This document shows positions 24,385-33,204 of a stretch of 52,710 nt of DNA, piece after piece. The notes below the pieces were generated by a model. The model did not search any database and was not told where the DNA came from. It worked only from the letters and a program-made list of their open reading frames with translations. The translations under genes were made by a program, and so were the position numbers. Origin of the DNA: Pontibacter harenae (GTDB taxonomy: Bacteria; Bacteroidota; Bacteroidia; Cytophagales; Hymenobacteraceae); assembly GCF_020907245.1 (NCBI RefSeq), contig NZ_JAJJWH010000028.1, forward strand, positions 1-52,710, given 5' to 3'. Numbering within the stretch: position 1 is the stretch's first letter; each line of letters starts with the position of its first letter.

Positions 24385-26793
24385 ATGCAAATAGCAGAAG
24401 CAACTATTTTACAAAAACTTACGGCCGAAGAGATACTTAACGATTATCGAATTGGCTGGGAAAGCCGATTTGCGAGCCTTACGGGGCGTAAAGAGGTATT
24501 CATGGGAAAGGCCAAGTTTGGTATTTTTGGCGACGGCAAAGAAGTTCCACAGTTGGCTATGGCCAAGTTCTTCCAAGCTGGTGATTTTCGCTCAGGATAC
24601 TACCGCGACCAGACGTTTATGTTTGCCATAGGTGAGCTTACGCTACAGCAATATTTTGCACAATTATATGCTCATACCGATGTAGAAGCGGACCCTTCTA
24701 CTGCTGGCCGTGCTATGAATGGCCATTTCGGAACCCGTTCGCTGGATGATGAAGGAAATTGGAAGAATTTGATGGAGATTAAAAATTCCAGTGCCGACAT
24801 TTCTCCAACAGCAGGGCAAATGCCACGTTTAGTTGGTTTGGCCTACGCCTCTAAACTTTATCGCCACAATCCTGACCTCCAGTATTTGGAGCAGTTTTCG
24901 AGAAGCGGGAACGAGGTTGCTTTCGGAACAATTGGTAATGCCTCAACATCAGAGGGAATGTTCTTTGAAGCCATCAATGCGGCGGGAGTATTGCAGGTTC
25001 CGATGTTAGTTTCTGTTTGGGATGATTGCTATGGTATTTCGGTTCCAGCAGAGTTTCAGACAACAAAGGGCAGCATCTCAGAAATATTATCAGGATTTCA
25101 GCGCGAGAGTGAGGGAGGCCAAGGCTACGAGATTTTCAAGGTAAAGGGATGGGATTATGCAGCCCTTTGCGAAACGTATGAAGCTGCTGTAAAGGTTTGC
25201 CGCGAACAGCATGTACCCGTGCTGGTACATGTAGAGGAGGTTACGCAGCCACAAGGGCATTCTACCTCAGGTTCTCATGAGCGTTACAAGCCGAAAGAGC
25301 GCCTTGAGTGGGAGGCTGAAAACGATTGCCTTAAGAAGATGCGGGAGTGGATAGTTTCAACTGGAATTGCCTCTCCTGATGAACTAGATAAAATAGAGGT
25401 TGAAGCCCGTGAGACTGTACGCATAACCAGAGGCAATGCTTGGGCTGAGTTTATGACGGATATCAAATCGACCCATGCAGAAGCGACACGTCTTATACAG
25501 AATCTAGCTGCAGCTAGTGAAAACACTGCTGCAGTTGGTGCTATAGCCGAAGAACTTGGTAAAGTTACTAATCCAATCAGATTAGATGCGGTAAGAGCTG
25601 CCCGAAAAGCGCTGCGGTATGCACGGCAGGAGCGTAGCGAGGCAAAGCGCGAGCTGGTGGGTTGGCTGGAACAAACTCAGGGCGAAAATGCAGACAGGTA
25701 TAACTCCTATTTATATAGCCAATCGGAAGAGTCGGCGCTGCTTGTAGAAGAGGTTAAACCAGAATACATAGATGAATCTCCTGTGGTAGATGCCCGTGAA
25801 GTGCTACAGGCTTGCTTTGATGCCATGCTGACCCGTGATCCTCGTGTGTTCGCGATAGGGGAAGATGTAGGCTATATTGGTGACGTGAATCAGGCATTTG
25901 CAGGACTTCAGGAAAAGCACGGCAAGCTTCGAGTAACCGATACAGGAATCCGAGAATGTACAATTGTAGGTCAAGGAATAGGGGCCGCTTTACGTGGTTT
26001 ACGCCCAATTGCTGAAATCCAGTACCTGGATTACCTGCTCTATGCCATTCAGATTCTTTCTGATGATTTAGCGACACTACAGTATCGTACAAAAGGAGGA
26101 CAGAAAGCACCACTAATAGTGCGTACTCGCGGGCACCGCCTGGAAGGGATCTGGCACTCTGGTTCTCCAATAGGTATGATTTTGCATAGTATAAGAGGCA
26201 TGCACGTGCTGGTGCCTCGCAACATGACACAGGCAGCAGGATTTTATAACACACTTTTAAAGTCTGACGATCCTGCTCTTGTTATCGAGTGCCTAAACGG
26301 GTACCGTTTAAAAGAACGTATTCCTGCTAACATTGCCGAGTTTACTATTCCGTTAGGTAAGCCTGAAATTTTAAGAGAGGGTTCTGATATTACTATTGTT
26401 ACCTATGGTTCCATGTGTCGTATTGTAATGGAGGCTGCTAAACAACTGGAAGAATTTGGAATTTCTGCGGAGGTAATAGATGTGCAAACGCTGCTACCAT
26501 TTGATTTGGAGCACGTCATATCTGATTCGCTAGAGAAAACAAACCGTGTACTGTTCGCGGATGAAGACGTGCCTGGCGGCGCAACGGCTTATATGATGCA
26601 ACAAGTAGTAGATGAGCAGGGTGCATGGCGTTGGCTTGACTCTAAGCCGCAGTGCCTTTCGGCACATGCTCACCGTCCTGCCTATGCCACAGATGGTGAT
26701 TATTTCTCAAAACCTAATACGGAAGATGTGTTTGAGGCAGCTTATGCCATTATGCACGAAGCTGATCCAGATGCGTTTCCTGCTATTTATTAG
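24385..26793 (+). CDS. 2-oxoacid dehydrogenase E1, fused alpha and beta subunits
   Basis: An 802-residue fusion. Residues about 15-350 form the E1-alpha domain and about 465-795 the E1-beta domain (GEDVGYIGDVNQAFAGL near 490, then the transketolase C-terminal domain). It should decarboxylate a branched-chain or similar 2-oxoacid with thiamine diphosphate and pass the acyl group to an E2 lipoyl enzyme encoded elsewhere. The canonical GDG...NN cofactor motif is altered: residues 184-186 read GNA and 213-214 read DD (VWDDCYGIS), while the 30-residue spacing is kept. I recall this variant as typical of a Bacteroidota subgroup. Single gene with a strong promoter match and a long terminator. Confidence 0.88.
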   Translation: MQIAEATILQKLTAEEILNDYRIGWESRFASLTGRKEVFMGKAKFGIFGDGKEVPQLAMAKFFQAGDFRSGYYRDQTFMFAIGELTLQQYFAQLYAHTDVEADPSTAGRAMNGHFGTRSLDDEGNWKNLMEIKNSSADISPTAGQMPRLVGLAYASKLYRHNPDLQYLEQFSRSGNEVAFGTIGNASTSEGMFFEAINAAGVLQVPMLVSVWDDCYGISVPAEFQTTKGSISEILSGFQRESEGGQGYEIFKVKGWDYAALCETYEAAVKVCREQHVPVLVHVEEVTQPQGHSTSGSHERYKPKERLEWEAENDCLKKMREWIVSTGIASPDELDKIEVEARETVRITRGNAWAEFMTDIKSTHAEATRLIQNLAAASENTAAVGAIAEELGKVTNPIRLDAVRAARKALRYARQERSEAKRELVGWLEQTQGENADRYNSYLYSQSEESALLVEEVKPEYIDESPVVDAREVLQACFDAMLTRDPRVFAIGEDVGYIGDVNQAFAGLQEKHGKLRVTDTGIRECTIVGQGIGAALRGLRPIAEIQYLDYLLYAIQILSDDLATLQYRTKGGQKAPLIVRTRGHRLEGIWHSGSPIGMILHSIRGMHVLVPRNMTQAAGFYNTLLKSDDPALVIECLNGYRLKERIPANIAEFTIPLGKPEILREGSDITIVTYGSMCRIVMEAAKQLEEFGISAEVIDVQTLLPFDLEHVISDSLEKTNRVLFADEDVPGGATAYMMQQVVDEQGAWRWLDSKPQCLSAHAHRPAYATDGDYFSKPNTEDVFEAAYAIMHEADPDAFPAIY

Positions 26794-26801
26794 ATCTTTT
26801 G

Positions 26802-26863
26802 AAGGCCTATATAACAGAAAGCCACCAGTTGAAAAACTGGTGGCTTTCTGTTATATAGGCCTT
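26802..26863. terminator. Very long perfect bidirectional terminator hairpin
   Basis: Arms of 29 bp, 26802-26830 and 26835-26863, pair without a mismatch around a GAAA loop. It lies 8 bases after the E1 stop and 9 bases before the end of the convergent lipoprotein gene, so it can end transcription from both sides. Confidence 0.85.
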
Positions 26864-26872
26864 TGGGTCTTA

Positions 26873-27424
26873 TTATTCAGTGAACAGCGTAACAGGTCTA
26901 GAAACTGCTACATTACTTATATTAGGCACAGGTCTAGTTCTGTCTAAGATAGATACATGAAACTGAATCACATCTCCTGGTCTAAAAATATCAGAACTGA
27001 ATTCGAGCTTAAACTTTATTTCACCCTCCAATGGTTCGTTTCTGTCGTCTGCAGAGATTCTTGGAAAGCGGCTGCTGAGTGTAAAGCCTTCTACTGGGAA
27101 TTCATAAGGAACAAACTGACCTTGCTCGTTCTGCCTAAACAGGTCTACCCTAAAATTGTTGTAATACGGAGAACCTGGCTCAAACGGAGGTTGCATGTCA
27201 GAGGAGTTTTGTTCAGTAGAAAGGCCAAGGTTACCGTCGCCGTCTCTGTAGCCAATCACCAGATGAAGGCTATCAATCAACACACCAAACCTCTCATAAT
27301 GGTATTGTTCTACACGACTAAACTCTATTTCAGGCACTTCGCTGTACTCGGGTTCTTTACGGCAAGAAGCTATAATAAGCACTAGTAACAACAGCGTTGC
27401 ACTATACTTTAGCAGGTTTTTCAT
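26873..27424 (-). CDS. Putative lipoprotein, 183 aa
   Basis: An N-terminal signal (LLLLVLIIASC, Cys21) is followed by an acidic mature domain with DGDGNLG near residue 63 and predicted beta strands. It resembles small outer-leaflet lipoproteins of Bacteroidota without assigned function; DGDGNLG is reminiscent of a calcium-binding loop but no fold is assigned. Divergent from the LuxE-like gene (73-bp gap) and convergent with the E1 gene. Confidence 0.75.
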   Translation of the reverse strand: MKNLLKYSATLLLLVLIIASCRKEPEYSEVPEIEFSRVEQYHYERFGVLIDSLHLVIGYRDGDGNLGLSTEQNSSDMQPPFEPGSPYYNNFRVDLFRQNEQGQFVPYEFPVEGFTLSSRFPRISADDRNEPLEGEIKFKLEFSSDIFRPGDVIQFHVSILDRTRPVPNISNVAVSRPVTLFTE

Positions 27425-27497
27425 GCAATTTATGGGAAAATGAAGCTAAATTTACTAAATCAAACGAATAGATATCGTATTTGTTATAAGTTATTTC

Positions 27498-28493
27498 ATG
27501 GATTTCAAGGCAAGCTTCATACAGGAATTACACCGTCAGCAGCACATAGATTTTACCGCTTCAGCACTAGCACTCTTTAAATACCAGGCGCAGGAAAACA
27601 GTTTATATAAAAAATATCTCACTTACCTGAATATCAATATAGAGCAAGTAACATCGCTAAGACAGATACCTTTTTTACCCATAGAGTTTTTCAAGAGCAA
27701 TACTGTTACAACTGGTACTTTCGACCCTGAAATAACTTTCTACAGTAGTGGTACCACACAAACAGAACGAAGCAGACATTTAGTTTCGCATGTAGATTGG
27801 TACACTTATAACACAAAACTCTTGTTTGAGCAGTTCTATGGTTCGCTGCAGGAGTATGTGGTGTTAGCATTACTTCCTTCTTATTTAGAGCAGGGTGGTT
27901 CTTCCTTAGTCAAGATGGTAGAGTACTTTATTAAGGAGACAAGGCAGGAGGAAGAAGGATTTTACCTGCACGACCATCAAGGTTTACTAAAAGCGGTACA
28001 TACGGCAAAAGGCAAAGGTAAAAAGGTATTACTCATTGGGGTGTCGTATGCCTTGCTCGACTGGGCTGATGAACTGCAGGGGCAGGAGGATTTTAATAAT
28101 GTGATAGTTATGGAGACTGGTGGCATGAAGGGGCGGCGAAAGGAAATGGTTCGTGAAGAGCTGCATGCTTATCTGAAAAGAGGATTTGGTGTAGATACTA
28201 TACATTCTGAATACGGTATGACAGAACTGCTGTCGCAGGCATATTCGCAGGGCAATGGCATTTTCAGTACGGGCTATACCATGCACGTACTGTTGCGCGA
28301 CCTTAATGACCCTTTAAGCATTGATCCTGAGTTACGTTCGGGAGGCATAAATATTATAGATCTGGCTAATGTAGATAGTTGCGCTTTTATCGAGACAAAG
28401 GACATTGGCAGAATGCGTGCAGATGGTGGCTTTGAAGTACTCGGTCGTTTTGATAACTCGGATATTAGAGGCTGCAATTTGCTTGTTTCATAG
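27498..28493 (+). CDS. LuxE-like acyl-protein synthetase/adenylating enzyme
   Basis: A 331-residue protein of the LuxE branch of the ANL (acyl-adenylate) superfamily. The adenylate-binding ITFYSSGTTQTERSRH is near residue 75, VIVMETGGMKGRR near 203, SEYGMTELLSQAY near 236 and the C-terminal DIGRMRADGGFEVLGRFD near 302. LuxE activates a fatty acid to acyl-AMP and transfers it to a protein cysteine. No luciferase, LuxC reductase or LuxD gene is nearby, so a role in light production is very unlikely; a free-standing acyl ligase role, as in many Bacteroidota, is more likely. It starts 73 bases from a divergent lipoprotein gene and precedes an MtfA-like gene. Confidence 0.85.
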   Translation: MDFKASFIQELHRQQHIDFTASALALFKYQAQENSLYKKYLTYLNINIEQVTSLRQIPFLPIEFFKSNTVTTGTFDPEITFYSSGTTQTERSRHLVSHVDWYTYNTKLLFEQFYGSLQEYVVLALLPSYLEQGGSSLVKMVEYFIKETRQEEEGFYLHDHQGLLKAVHTAKGKGKKVLLIGVSYALLDWADELQGQEDFNNVIVMETGGMKGRRKEMVREELHAYLKRGFGVDTIHSEYGMTELLSQAYSQGNGIFSTGYTMHVLLRDLNDPLSIDPELRSGGINIIDLANVDSCAFIETKDIGRMRADGGFEVLGRFDNSDIRGCNLLVS

Positions 28494-28526
28494 CATCTTT
28501 TAGGCCGTAAGCACGTTATTTGCTAC

Positions 28527-29444
28527 ATGGGATACATTTTCTTTTTTGCTTTAGTGGTGGCCATGCTCATCTTATTTTATCGCTGGGCCACCCGCAAAGG
28601 GCGTCGGCGTAAAAAAGTGCTGGCACAGGAGTTTCCAGTGGAGTGGCGTAAGATTTTACGTGATAGGGTAGGCTTTTACCATACCTTGAATGAGGAGAAT
28701 CAGGCGCGTTTCGAAAAGATGGTGCAGCTCTTCCTTTCTGAAAAACGCATTACAGGTATAGAAACAGAAGTTGACGACACAACTAAGGTGTTGGTGGCAT
28801 CCAGTGCCATCATACCCATCTTCGGGTTCAAGGATTGGGAATACAGGAATCTAGGAGAAGTTTTTGTTTTTCCTGGCAGCCTGCACCGTTTCAAGCAGGA
28901 GGACGGCGAAGCGGTTTCAGAGGTTTTAGGTAAGGTAAACCCTTTTCAGAACGACCATTATGTTACGTTGTCTAAGCCTGCTTTGGAACAAGGGTTTAAC
29001 GACATGAAAGACCGCAAAAATGTGGGCGTACACGAGTTTGCCCACATGTTGGATCAGGCAGATGGTGAGATTGACGGTATTCCGAAGGCTTATTTGCCAG
29101 ATGACTTAGTAAGGCCCTGGCAGGACCTGATGTACCGTAAAATAAAGAGTATAAACAAGGGGAATTCAGATATCAACCCATATGGAGCTACCAATGAGGC
29201 TGAATTTTTTGCTGTAGTTACCGAATATTTCTTTGAGAAGCCTGGGCAGTTGGCAGAAAAACATCCTCAATTATATGAGCTGCTAACGAAGATATTTCAT
29301 CAGAATCCGAAACGTAAGTTTCGCTTAGACTTCGGCAGTCTGCTGAACCCTTATGGGAAGAAGCTAGGGCGTAACGAACCTTGCCCTTGCGGAAGTGGAG
29401 AGAAGTATAAAAACTGCTGTATGCGAAAGAAATCGGCAGCTTAA
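28527..29444 (+). CDS. MtfA-like zinc peptidase with C-terminal SEC-C motif
   Basis: A 305-residue protein. One N-terminal membrane helix (residues 3-18) anchors it, followed by a basic RKGRRRKK. The middle is an MtfA (DUF980) zinc-peptidase domain with HEFAH at 169-173 and a glutamate in EAEFFAVVTEYFFE as the likely third ligand. Residues 281-298 are a SEC-C zinc motif (GRNEPCPCGSGEKYKNCC), as at the end of SecA. In E. coli MtfA has aminopeptidase activity and binds the Mlc repressor; the SEC-C tail is an added module here. It starts 33 bases after the LuxE-like gene and is probably cotranscribed. Confidence 0.88.
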   Translation: MGYIFFFALVVAMLILFYRWATRKGRRRKKVLAQEFPVEWRKILRDRVGFYHTLNEENQARFEKMVQLFLSEKRITGIETEVDDTTKVLVASSAIIPIFGFKDWEYRNLGEVFVFPGSLHRFKQEDGEAVSEVLGKVNPFQNDHYVTLSKPALEQGFNDMKDRKNVGVHEFAHMLDQADGEIDGIPKAYLPDDLVRPWQDLMYRKIKSINKGNSDINPYGATNEAEFFAVVTEYFFEKPGQLAEKHPQLYELLTKIFHQNPKRKFRLDFGSLLNPYGKKLGRNEPCPCGSGEKYKNCCMRKKSAA

Positions 29445-29473
29445 AAGTCAGCCATTGTGTGATAAACTGTTTG

Positions 29474-29520
29474 AAAAGCAAAAGGCTCCTGCATGTAACT
29501 TGCAGGAGCCTTTTGCTTTT
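29474..29520. terminator. Bidirectional terminator hairpin
   Basis: Perfect 20-bp arms with a 7-nt loop lie between the convergent ends of the MtfA-like and regulator genes. A- and T-runs inside the arms serve both strands. Confidence 0.85.
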
Positions 29521-29530
29521 ATAGCTGTAC

Positions 29531-30697
29531 TTAAGATACCACTGGCCTGGCATAAGCTTTTGCGTCATCTGCAGTAATCTCAGGGCCACTCATAATTACT
29601 AGCCTTTCTACTACATTGCGCAATTCTCTCACATTACCACGCCAATCAAGCTCTTGCAAATAGGTTAAGGCGTCAGGAGAAATAACCTTGGGCTTATTAC
29701 CATAGTCGTTAGCGATATCGTTTAAAAATTTCTCTACTAACTCTGGAATATCATCTCTGCGATCGTTCAGCGGTGGTACATGGATCAGTATCACTCCTAA
29801 ACGGTGGTAAAGGTCCTCACGAAAATTCCTGACTTCAATTTCCTCCAGTAGGTTTTTGTTTGTAGCGGCAAGTACTCTTACATCCACTTGTATGTCTTTG
29901 TCGCCGCCAACTCTGGTTATTCTATGCTCCTGTAGCGCACGAAGTACCTTTGCTTGGGCAGAAAGGCTCATATCTCCCACCTCATCGAGGAAAAGGGTGC
30001 CACCGTTTGCCTGCTCAAACTTACCGATACGCTGCTTTACAGCAGAGGTGAAGGAACCTTTTTCGTGGCCAAAAAGCTCACTTTCTATCAGTTCGCTTGG
30101 TATGGCCGCGCAGTTTACTTCTATCAGAGGACCGCTTGAGCGGTTGCTGTTTTCATGTATGGCTCGGGCCACCAATTCCTTACCAGATCCGTTAGGGCCT
30201 GTAATCAGCACGCGTGCATCTGTAGGGGCTACTTTTTCTATGGCTTGTTTTACTCGGCCCAACGCCTCAGAGGTACCCACCATTTCATAAGCTTTCGAAA
30301 TCTTTTTCTTCAGAATTTTTGTCTCTGTTACCAGACTAGATTTGTCGAGGGCATTGCGTACTGTCACCAAAAGTCGATTTAAATCTGGTGGTTTCTGCAA
30401 AAAATCGTAGGCTCCTTTTTTGGTTGCTTCTACGGCAGTATCGATGGTACCATGAGCCGATATCATGATAAAAGGAGTATCAGGAGATATTTCCATGGCT
30501 TTTTCCAATACCTCAATGCCATCCATGCCTGGCATTTTGATATCGCAAAGCACCGCATCATACTTCGACTTGCTGATGTGTTGCAAACCTTTTGCACCAT
30601 CTTCTGCTTCGTCTACCGTGTAGTCTTCGAATTCCAGAATCTCTTTCAATGTGCTACGGATGGCGCGCTCATCGTCAATTATCAGGATCTTGGGCAT
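29531..30697 (-). CDS. NtrC-like response regulator, receiver plus AAA+, no Fis HTH
   Basis: A 388-residue protein; the frame is open further to 30766, but the Met at 30697 begins MPKILIIDDERAIR, the normal receiver start. Residues 1-120 are a receiver with Asp52 as phosphoacceptor (CDIKMPGMDG). Residues about 140-370 are the sigma-54 AAA+ domain with Walker A TGPNGSGKE, Walker B GGTLFLDEVGD and arginine finger region FREDLYHRLGV. The sigma-54-contact loop is EKGSFTSAV instead of GAFTGA, and the protein ends right after the AAA+ lid (ITADDAKAYARPVVS), so the Fis-type DNA-binding helix is absent. The cognate kinase is not nearby. Terminators lie on both sides, so it is a single gene. Confidence 0.92.
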   Translation of the reverse strand: MPKILIIDDERAIRSTLKEILEFEDYTVDEAEDGAKGLQHISKSKYDAVLCDIKMPGMDGIEVLEKAMEISPDTPFIMISAHGTIDTAVEATKKGAYDFLQKPPDLNRLLVTVRNALDKSSLVTETKILKKKISKAYEMVGTSEALGRVKQAIEKVAPTDARVLITGPNGSGKELVARAIHENSNRSSGPLIEVNCAAIPSELIESELFGHEKGSFTSAVKQRIGKFEQANGGTLFLDEVGDMSLSAQAKVLRALQEHRITRVGGDKDIQVDVRVLAATNKNLLEEIEVRNFREDLYHRLGVILIHVPPLNDRRDDIPELVEKFLNDIANDYGNKPKVISPDALTYLQELDWRGNVRELRNVVERLVIMSGPEITADDAKAYARPVVS

Positions 30698-30802
30698 AGT
30701 TTCTTTGTCGTGGGTTCTTCTCCTAAGATTACAAATATTAAGCCACTTGTAAAAGCGGCCGTTCAACTTGTACGGTTAAATATAACACAAAGCTGTTTTA
30801 AC

Positions 30803-30855
30803 TTCACAAAATAAAAAGAGCCTGCTAGACTAGCAGGCTCTTTTTATTTTGTGAA
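30803..30855 (-). terminator. Long terminator hairpin overlapping a stop codon
   Basis: Arms of 26 bp pair perfectly around one base (a 53-nt palindrome). The minus-strand transglutaminase-like gene ends inside it: its TAA at 30844-30846 lies in the right arm. A U-tract is built into the outer arm. Confidence 0.85.
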
Positions 30856-31737
30856 AGAAATCACACTGTAAAGTTCTGGTTCTAAAAAAGGGCCACCAGG
30901 ATGTGCGGCGCTATAGTCAAAGTTTATCCAAAGGTCCCCATTTGTTTCGTGGAAGTGTATTTTTCCTCCGTTCACTTCATCGGGGAACAGGCTTCTAACA
31001 GCTAGACTTACCTTGTCGAGATCCTCTATAGTTCCTACTTTAACTTCGGTGTACATGTGGCTCGGAGAGATGACAACACGGGCCTCACCACCAATAGCCA
31101 TAATAGAAGAGGCCATCAGAATTGCGTAATCATCACAGTCGCCAGCCAAAAGACCTATACTTTCTGTTGGCGGAGAATAATAATCTAAACCAACAGGGTC
31201 ATTTACATATCTCCAGTTATTGCGCACATGCTTGAACAAGGAAAAATAGCGTGTCAGTTTATTAAACTTCTGGTAGTATTCGTCGTGGAAAAACCTGGTA
31301 GAATTTTCAACTGCAAAAGCCCTTACCTCTGGGTGTGTTGGCTGCATGGTGCTTTTTACACGCCTTTCCTGAAAATAAGTACCCTTAACAGGTTTAAAAT
31401 ATGAAACCTTGTGCGGGTTGCTCGTCATGTTTACCATCATGGCATTGTAGTCCGACTGCAGGTTGTTCATTGTATGGTTGTCGAAGGTGCTATTAAAAAA
31501 TATAGTACCTAGTATACCTACAAACATCAAGACAATAAGCTTTCTGCTGATTTTGGTAACAATTACCGAGATTGCTGCTGCCAGCATCATGCAAATTAGA
31601 AAATTAAGCTCTTGATCTACGAAGCTGATACGGGGCAGGTAAAAGCTAATCAGAACCGCCATCGGGAAAACGACTAGTATCTGAATGAATCTGATGGCAA
31701 AATTTGCTATCAGGGTAAGATGTAAAATTCGCGTCAT
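30844..31737 (-). CDS. Membrane protein with transglutaminase-like domain
   Basis: A 297-residue protein with about three transmembrane helices in the first 85 residues and an extracytoplasmic transglutaminase-like domain after. The papain-fold catalytic residues are visible: Cys201 in LLAGDCDDYAILM and His227 in SPSHMYTEV; an acid (D-I-N or W-I-N-F-D area near 275) could complete the triad. Such domains act as cysteine peptidases or amidases, or are inactive scaffolds. It is followed by a terminator that starts within its last codons. Substrate unknown. Confidence 0.82.
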   Translation of the reverse strand: MTRILHLTLIANFAIRFIQILVVFPMAVLISFYLPRISFVDQELNFLICMMLAAAISVIVTKISRKLIVLMFVGILGTIFFNSTFDNHTMNNLQSDYNAMMVNMTSNPHKVSYFKPVKGTYFQERRVKSTMQPTHPEVRAFAVENSTRFFHDEYYQKFNKLTRYFSLFKHVRNNWRYVNDPVGLDYYSPPTESIGLLAGDCDDYAILMASSIMAIGGEARVVISPSHMYTEVKVGTIEDLDKVSLAVRSLFPDEVNGGKIHFHETNGDLWINFDYSAAHPGGPFLEPELYSVISFTK

Positions 31738-32043
31738 AACTTCCTAAGGTTAGAATTTCTGGCGCTTGATACTACAGGTAGATAGACTCGTAAACGATCA
31801 AGGCTTTATTTTATCAACGCAAAATCAGGGCCAAAATATTCCATTTCAGGAATAATTTTTTTATAATATTTTGTTGATTCTGCTCCTTCATAAGTTAAGC
31901 TAATTTTGCTTCTTACAAAAGATATTGCTAACGTTTTAACAAAAAAACAACTTTTATAAAAGCGATGACTCCACTTACATACAAAAGCCCTGCTACCGTT
32001 ATGACGCAAGCAGGGCTTTTACAAGTTAACTTTAAATTGAAAC
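31738..32043. other. Intergenic region with terminator
   Basis: This 306-base gap lies between the transglutaminase-like gene and the 355-aa lipoprotein gene. It holds the hairpin at 31983-32020 and is otherwise AT-rich. A 67-residue frame at 31806-32009 overlaps the terminator and is judged non-coding. No promoter consensus was found. Confidence 0.5.
31983..32020 (-). terminator. Hairpin terminator of the 355-aa lipoprotein gene
   Basis: Arms AAAAGCCCTGCT and complement (12 bp) around a 14-nt loop, 24 bases past the stop codon at 32044, with a T-run on the minus-strand side. Confidence 0.7.
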
Positions 32044-33111
32044 TTATTGATACTGAATATATAATGGAGCAGGTTCAAGAGCCAAAATCTCTTTTGGCGT
32101 CATCAATCTAGAATTTCGCTTTGTGTCATTTTTATAGAAAACCTTGAAGCCAGTGAATTGGACAGGTTCATTTTTGATGTAGCGACGGAAAGTGTCTTTC
32201 TTAAGGGCAGGAGGTCCCCAGCCATCCATGTGCATGACTATCTGCACCTCAGGCCTTAGCTTTATGTTTTCTGTGTTCGTTATCATGCCTTGTGTAAAGC
32301 GGTGTACGATCAGCAGCTTAGGGGGCAGGTTATTTTCTTTAGCAACGTCAGCCAGAAACTTTGAGGCATAATTGATGTCTTCCGCATCAAATGTGCCTAT
32401 TTTTCTTCCTGGAGCATGCCCGCTTTTCATCGAGAATTCAGCATCGATGCCTAAATGAACATGTGGTAACTTTAAGTACGGCAGTAGCCATGGTATTTCT
32501 TCCTGCAGGGTGCTTTGCCCGATCTGAATGTCCAGAAAAACGATGGCATCACGTTTCTTGGCCATCTCCAGCACATCATCTATCATCTTGGTGCTCATCC
32601 TGAGGCGGTATTTTCCCCCTCTGCCAGGTTTACCCTGCGCTGTGATGACGACGGCATGCAAGGCTGGCTGTACAGGGGTAAGAGAATCTGCTTTAGTCCA
32701 GTTTTCAACTTCTTCATCAAGCTTTTGCAGCATTTGCTCTGGCGGATACTCACCCAAAATACCCATTCTCTTCGAAAGCGGATTACCGTAATACGCCACT
32801 ATGCGCTTGTGGGGCAAAATAGCACCAGCCGTTGGTCTTGGCCCTGGATAGTTCCAGGTAGTGTCTTGTGGTTCCTCAACAGGAGCTTGCTCTGTAACAA
32901 CTGTATCGGTTTCTACTGCAGCTAGAGGGGCAGGCGCGGCTTCTGCCTGTTGCTGTAGGTTGTTCTCCTGAGAGCATGCAGCGATAAAGAGCAGCGAGAG
33001 GCCCACTGCCCAAGTATAAACAGGCGATATAGAATTTTTATAGTTATTAGGTGAGGGCGTAGGAGTATGCGGTCGCTCCCCGTTTTCTTTCCGCAGCACT
33101 GGCAAAATCAT
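32044..33111 (-). CDS. Putative lipoprotein with TIM-barrel-like domain (unknown function)
   Basis: A 355-residue frame. A hydrophobic segment with lipobox IAAC (Cys46) follows an unusually long polar N-region of about 35 residues, so the true start may lie downstream at a non-ATG codon. After a Pro/Glu-rich linker (residues 55-85) the domain begins HKRIVAYYGNP and continues with barrel-like beta/alpha repeats (VFLDIQIGQ, VHLGIDAEFS, KLLIVHRFTQGM, VQIVMHMDGWG). Acidic and aromatic residues at strand ends suggest a hydrolase-like active site, but no known family is recognised. It follows the FRG gene (93-bp gap, same strand). Placed at the cell surface or periplasm by its lipobox. Confidence 0.7.
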   Translation of the reverse strand: MILPVLRKENGERPHTPTPSPNNYKNSISPVYTWAVGLSLLFIAACSQENNLQQQAEAAPAPLAAVETDTVVTEQAPVEEPQDTTWNYPGPRPTAGAILPHKRIVAYYGNPLSKRMGILGEYPPEQMLQKLDEEVENWTKADSLTPVQPALHAVVITAQGKPGRGGKYRLRMSTKMIDDVLEMAKKRDAIVFLDIQIGQSTLQEEIPWLLPYLKLPHVHLGIDAEFSMKSGHAPGRKIGTFDAEDINYASKFLADVAKENNLPPKLLIVHRFTQGMITNTENIKLRPEVQIVMHMDGWGPPALKKDTFRRYIKNEPVQFTGFKVFYKNDTKRNSRLMTPKEILALEPAPLYIQYQ

Positions 33112-33204
33112 CAGCTTCAGGGGTAAGGTACAATATGAGGTTATGTGTCTACTAAGTTATACAGAATTACTGCATGTTTCAGCTTATGTATAAATTTAAT
33201 TTTA

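Noticed and set aside
27498..28493. Bioluminescence operon
   Set aside because: No luxA/B luciferase, luxC or luxD genes accompany the LuxE-like gene.
31806..32009. 67-residue frame on the minus strand
   Set aside because: It overlaps the terminator hairpin of the 355-aa lipoprotein gene and has no protein-like composition or start context.
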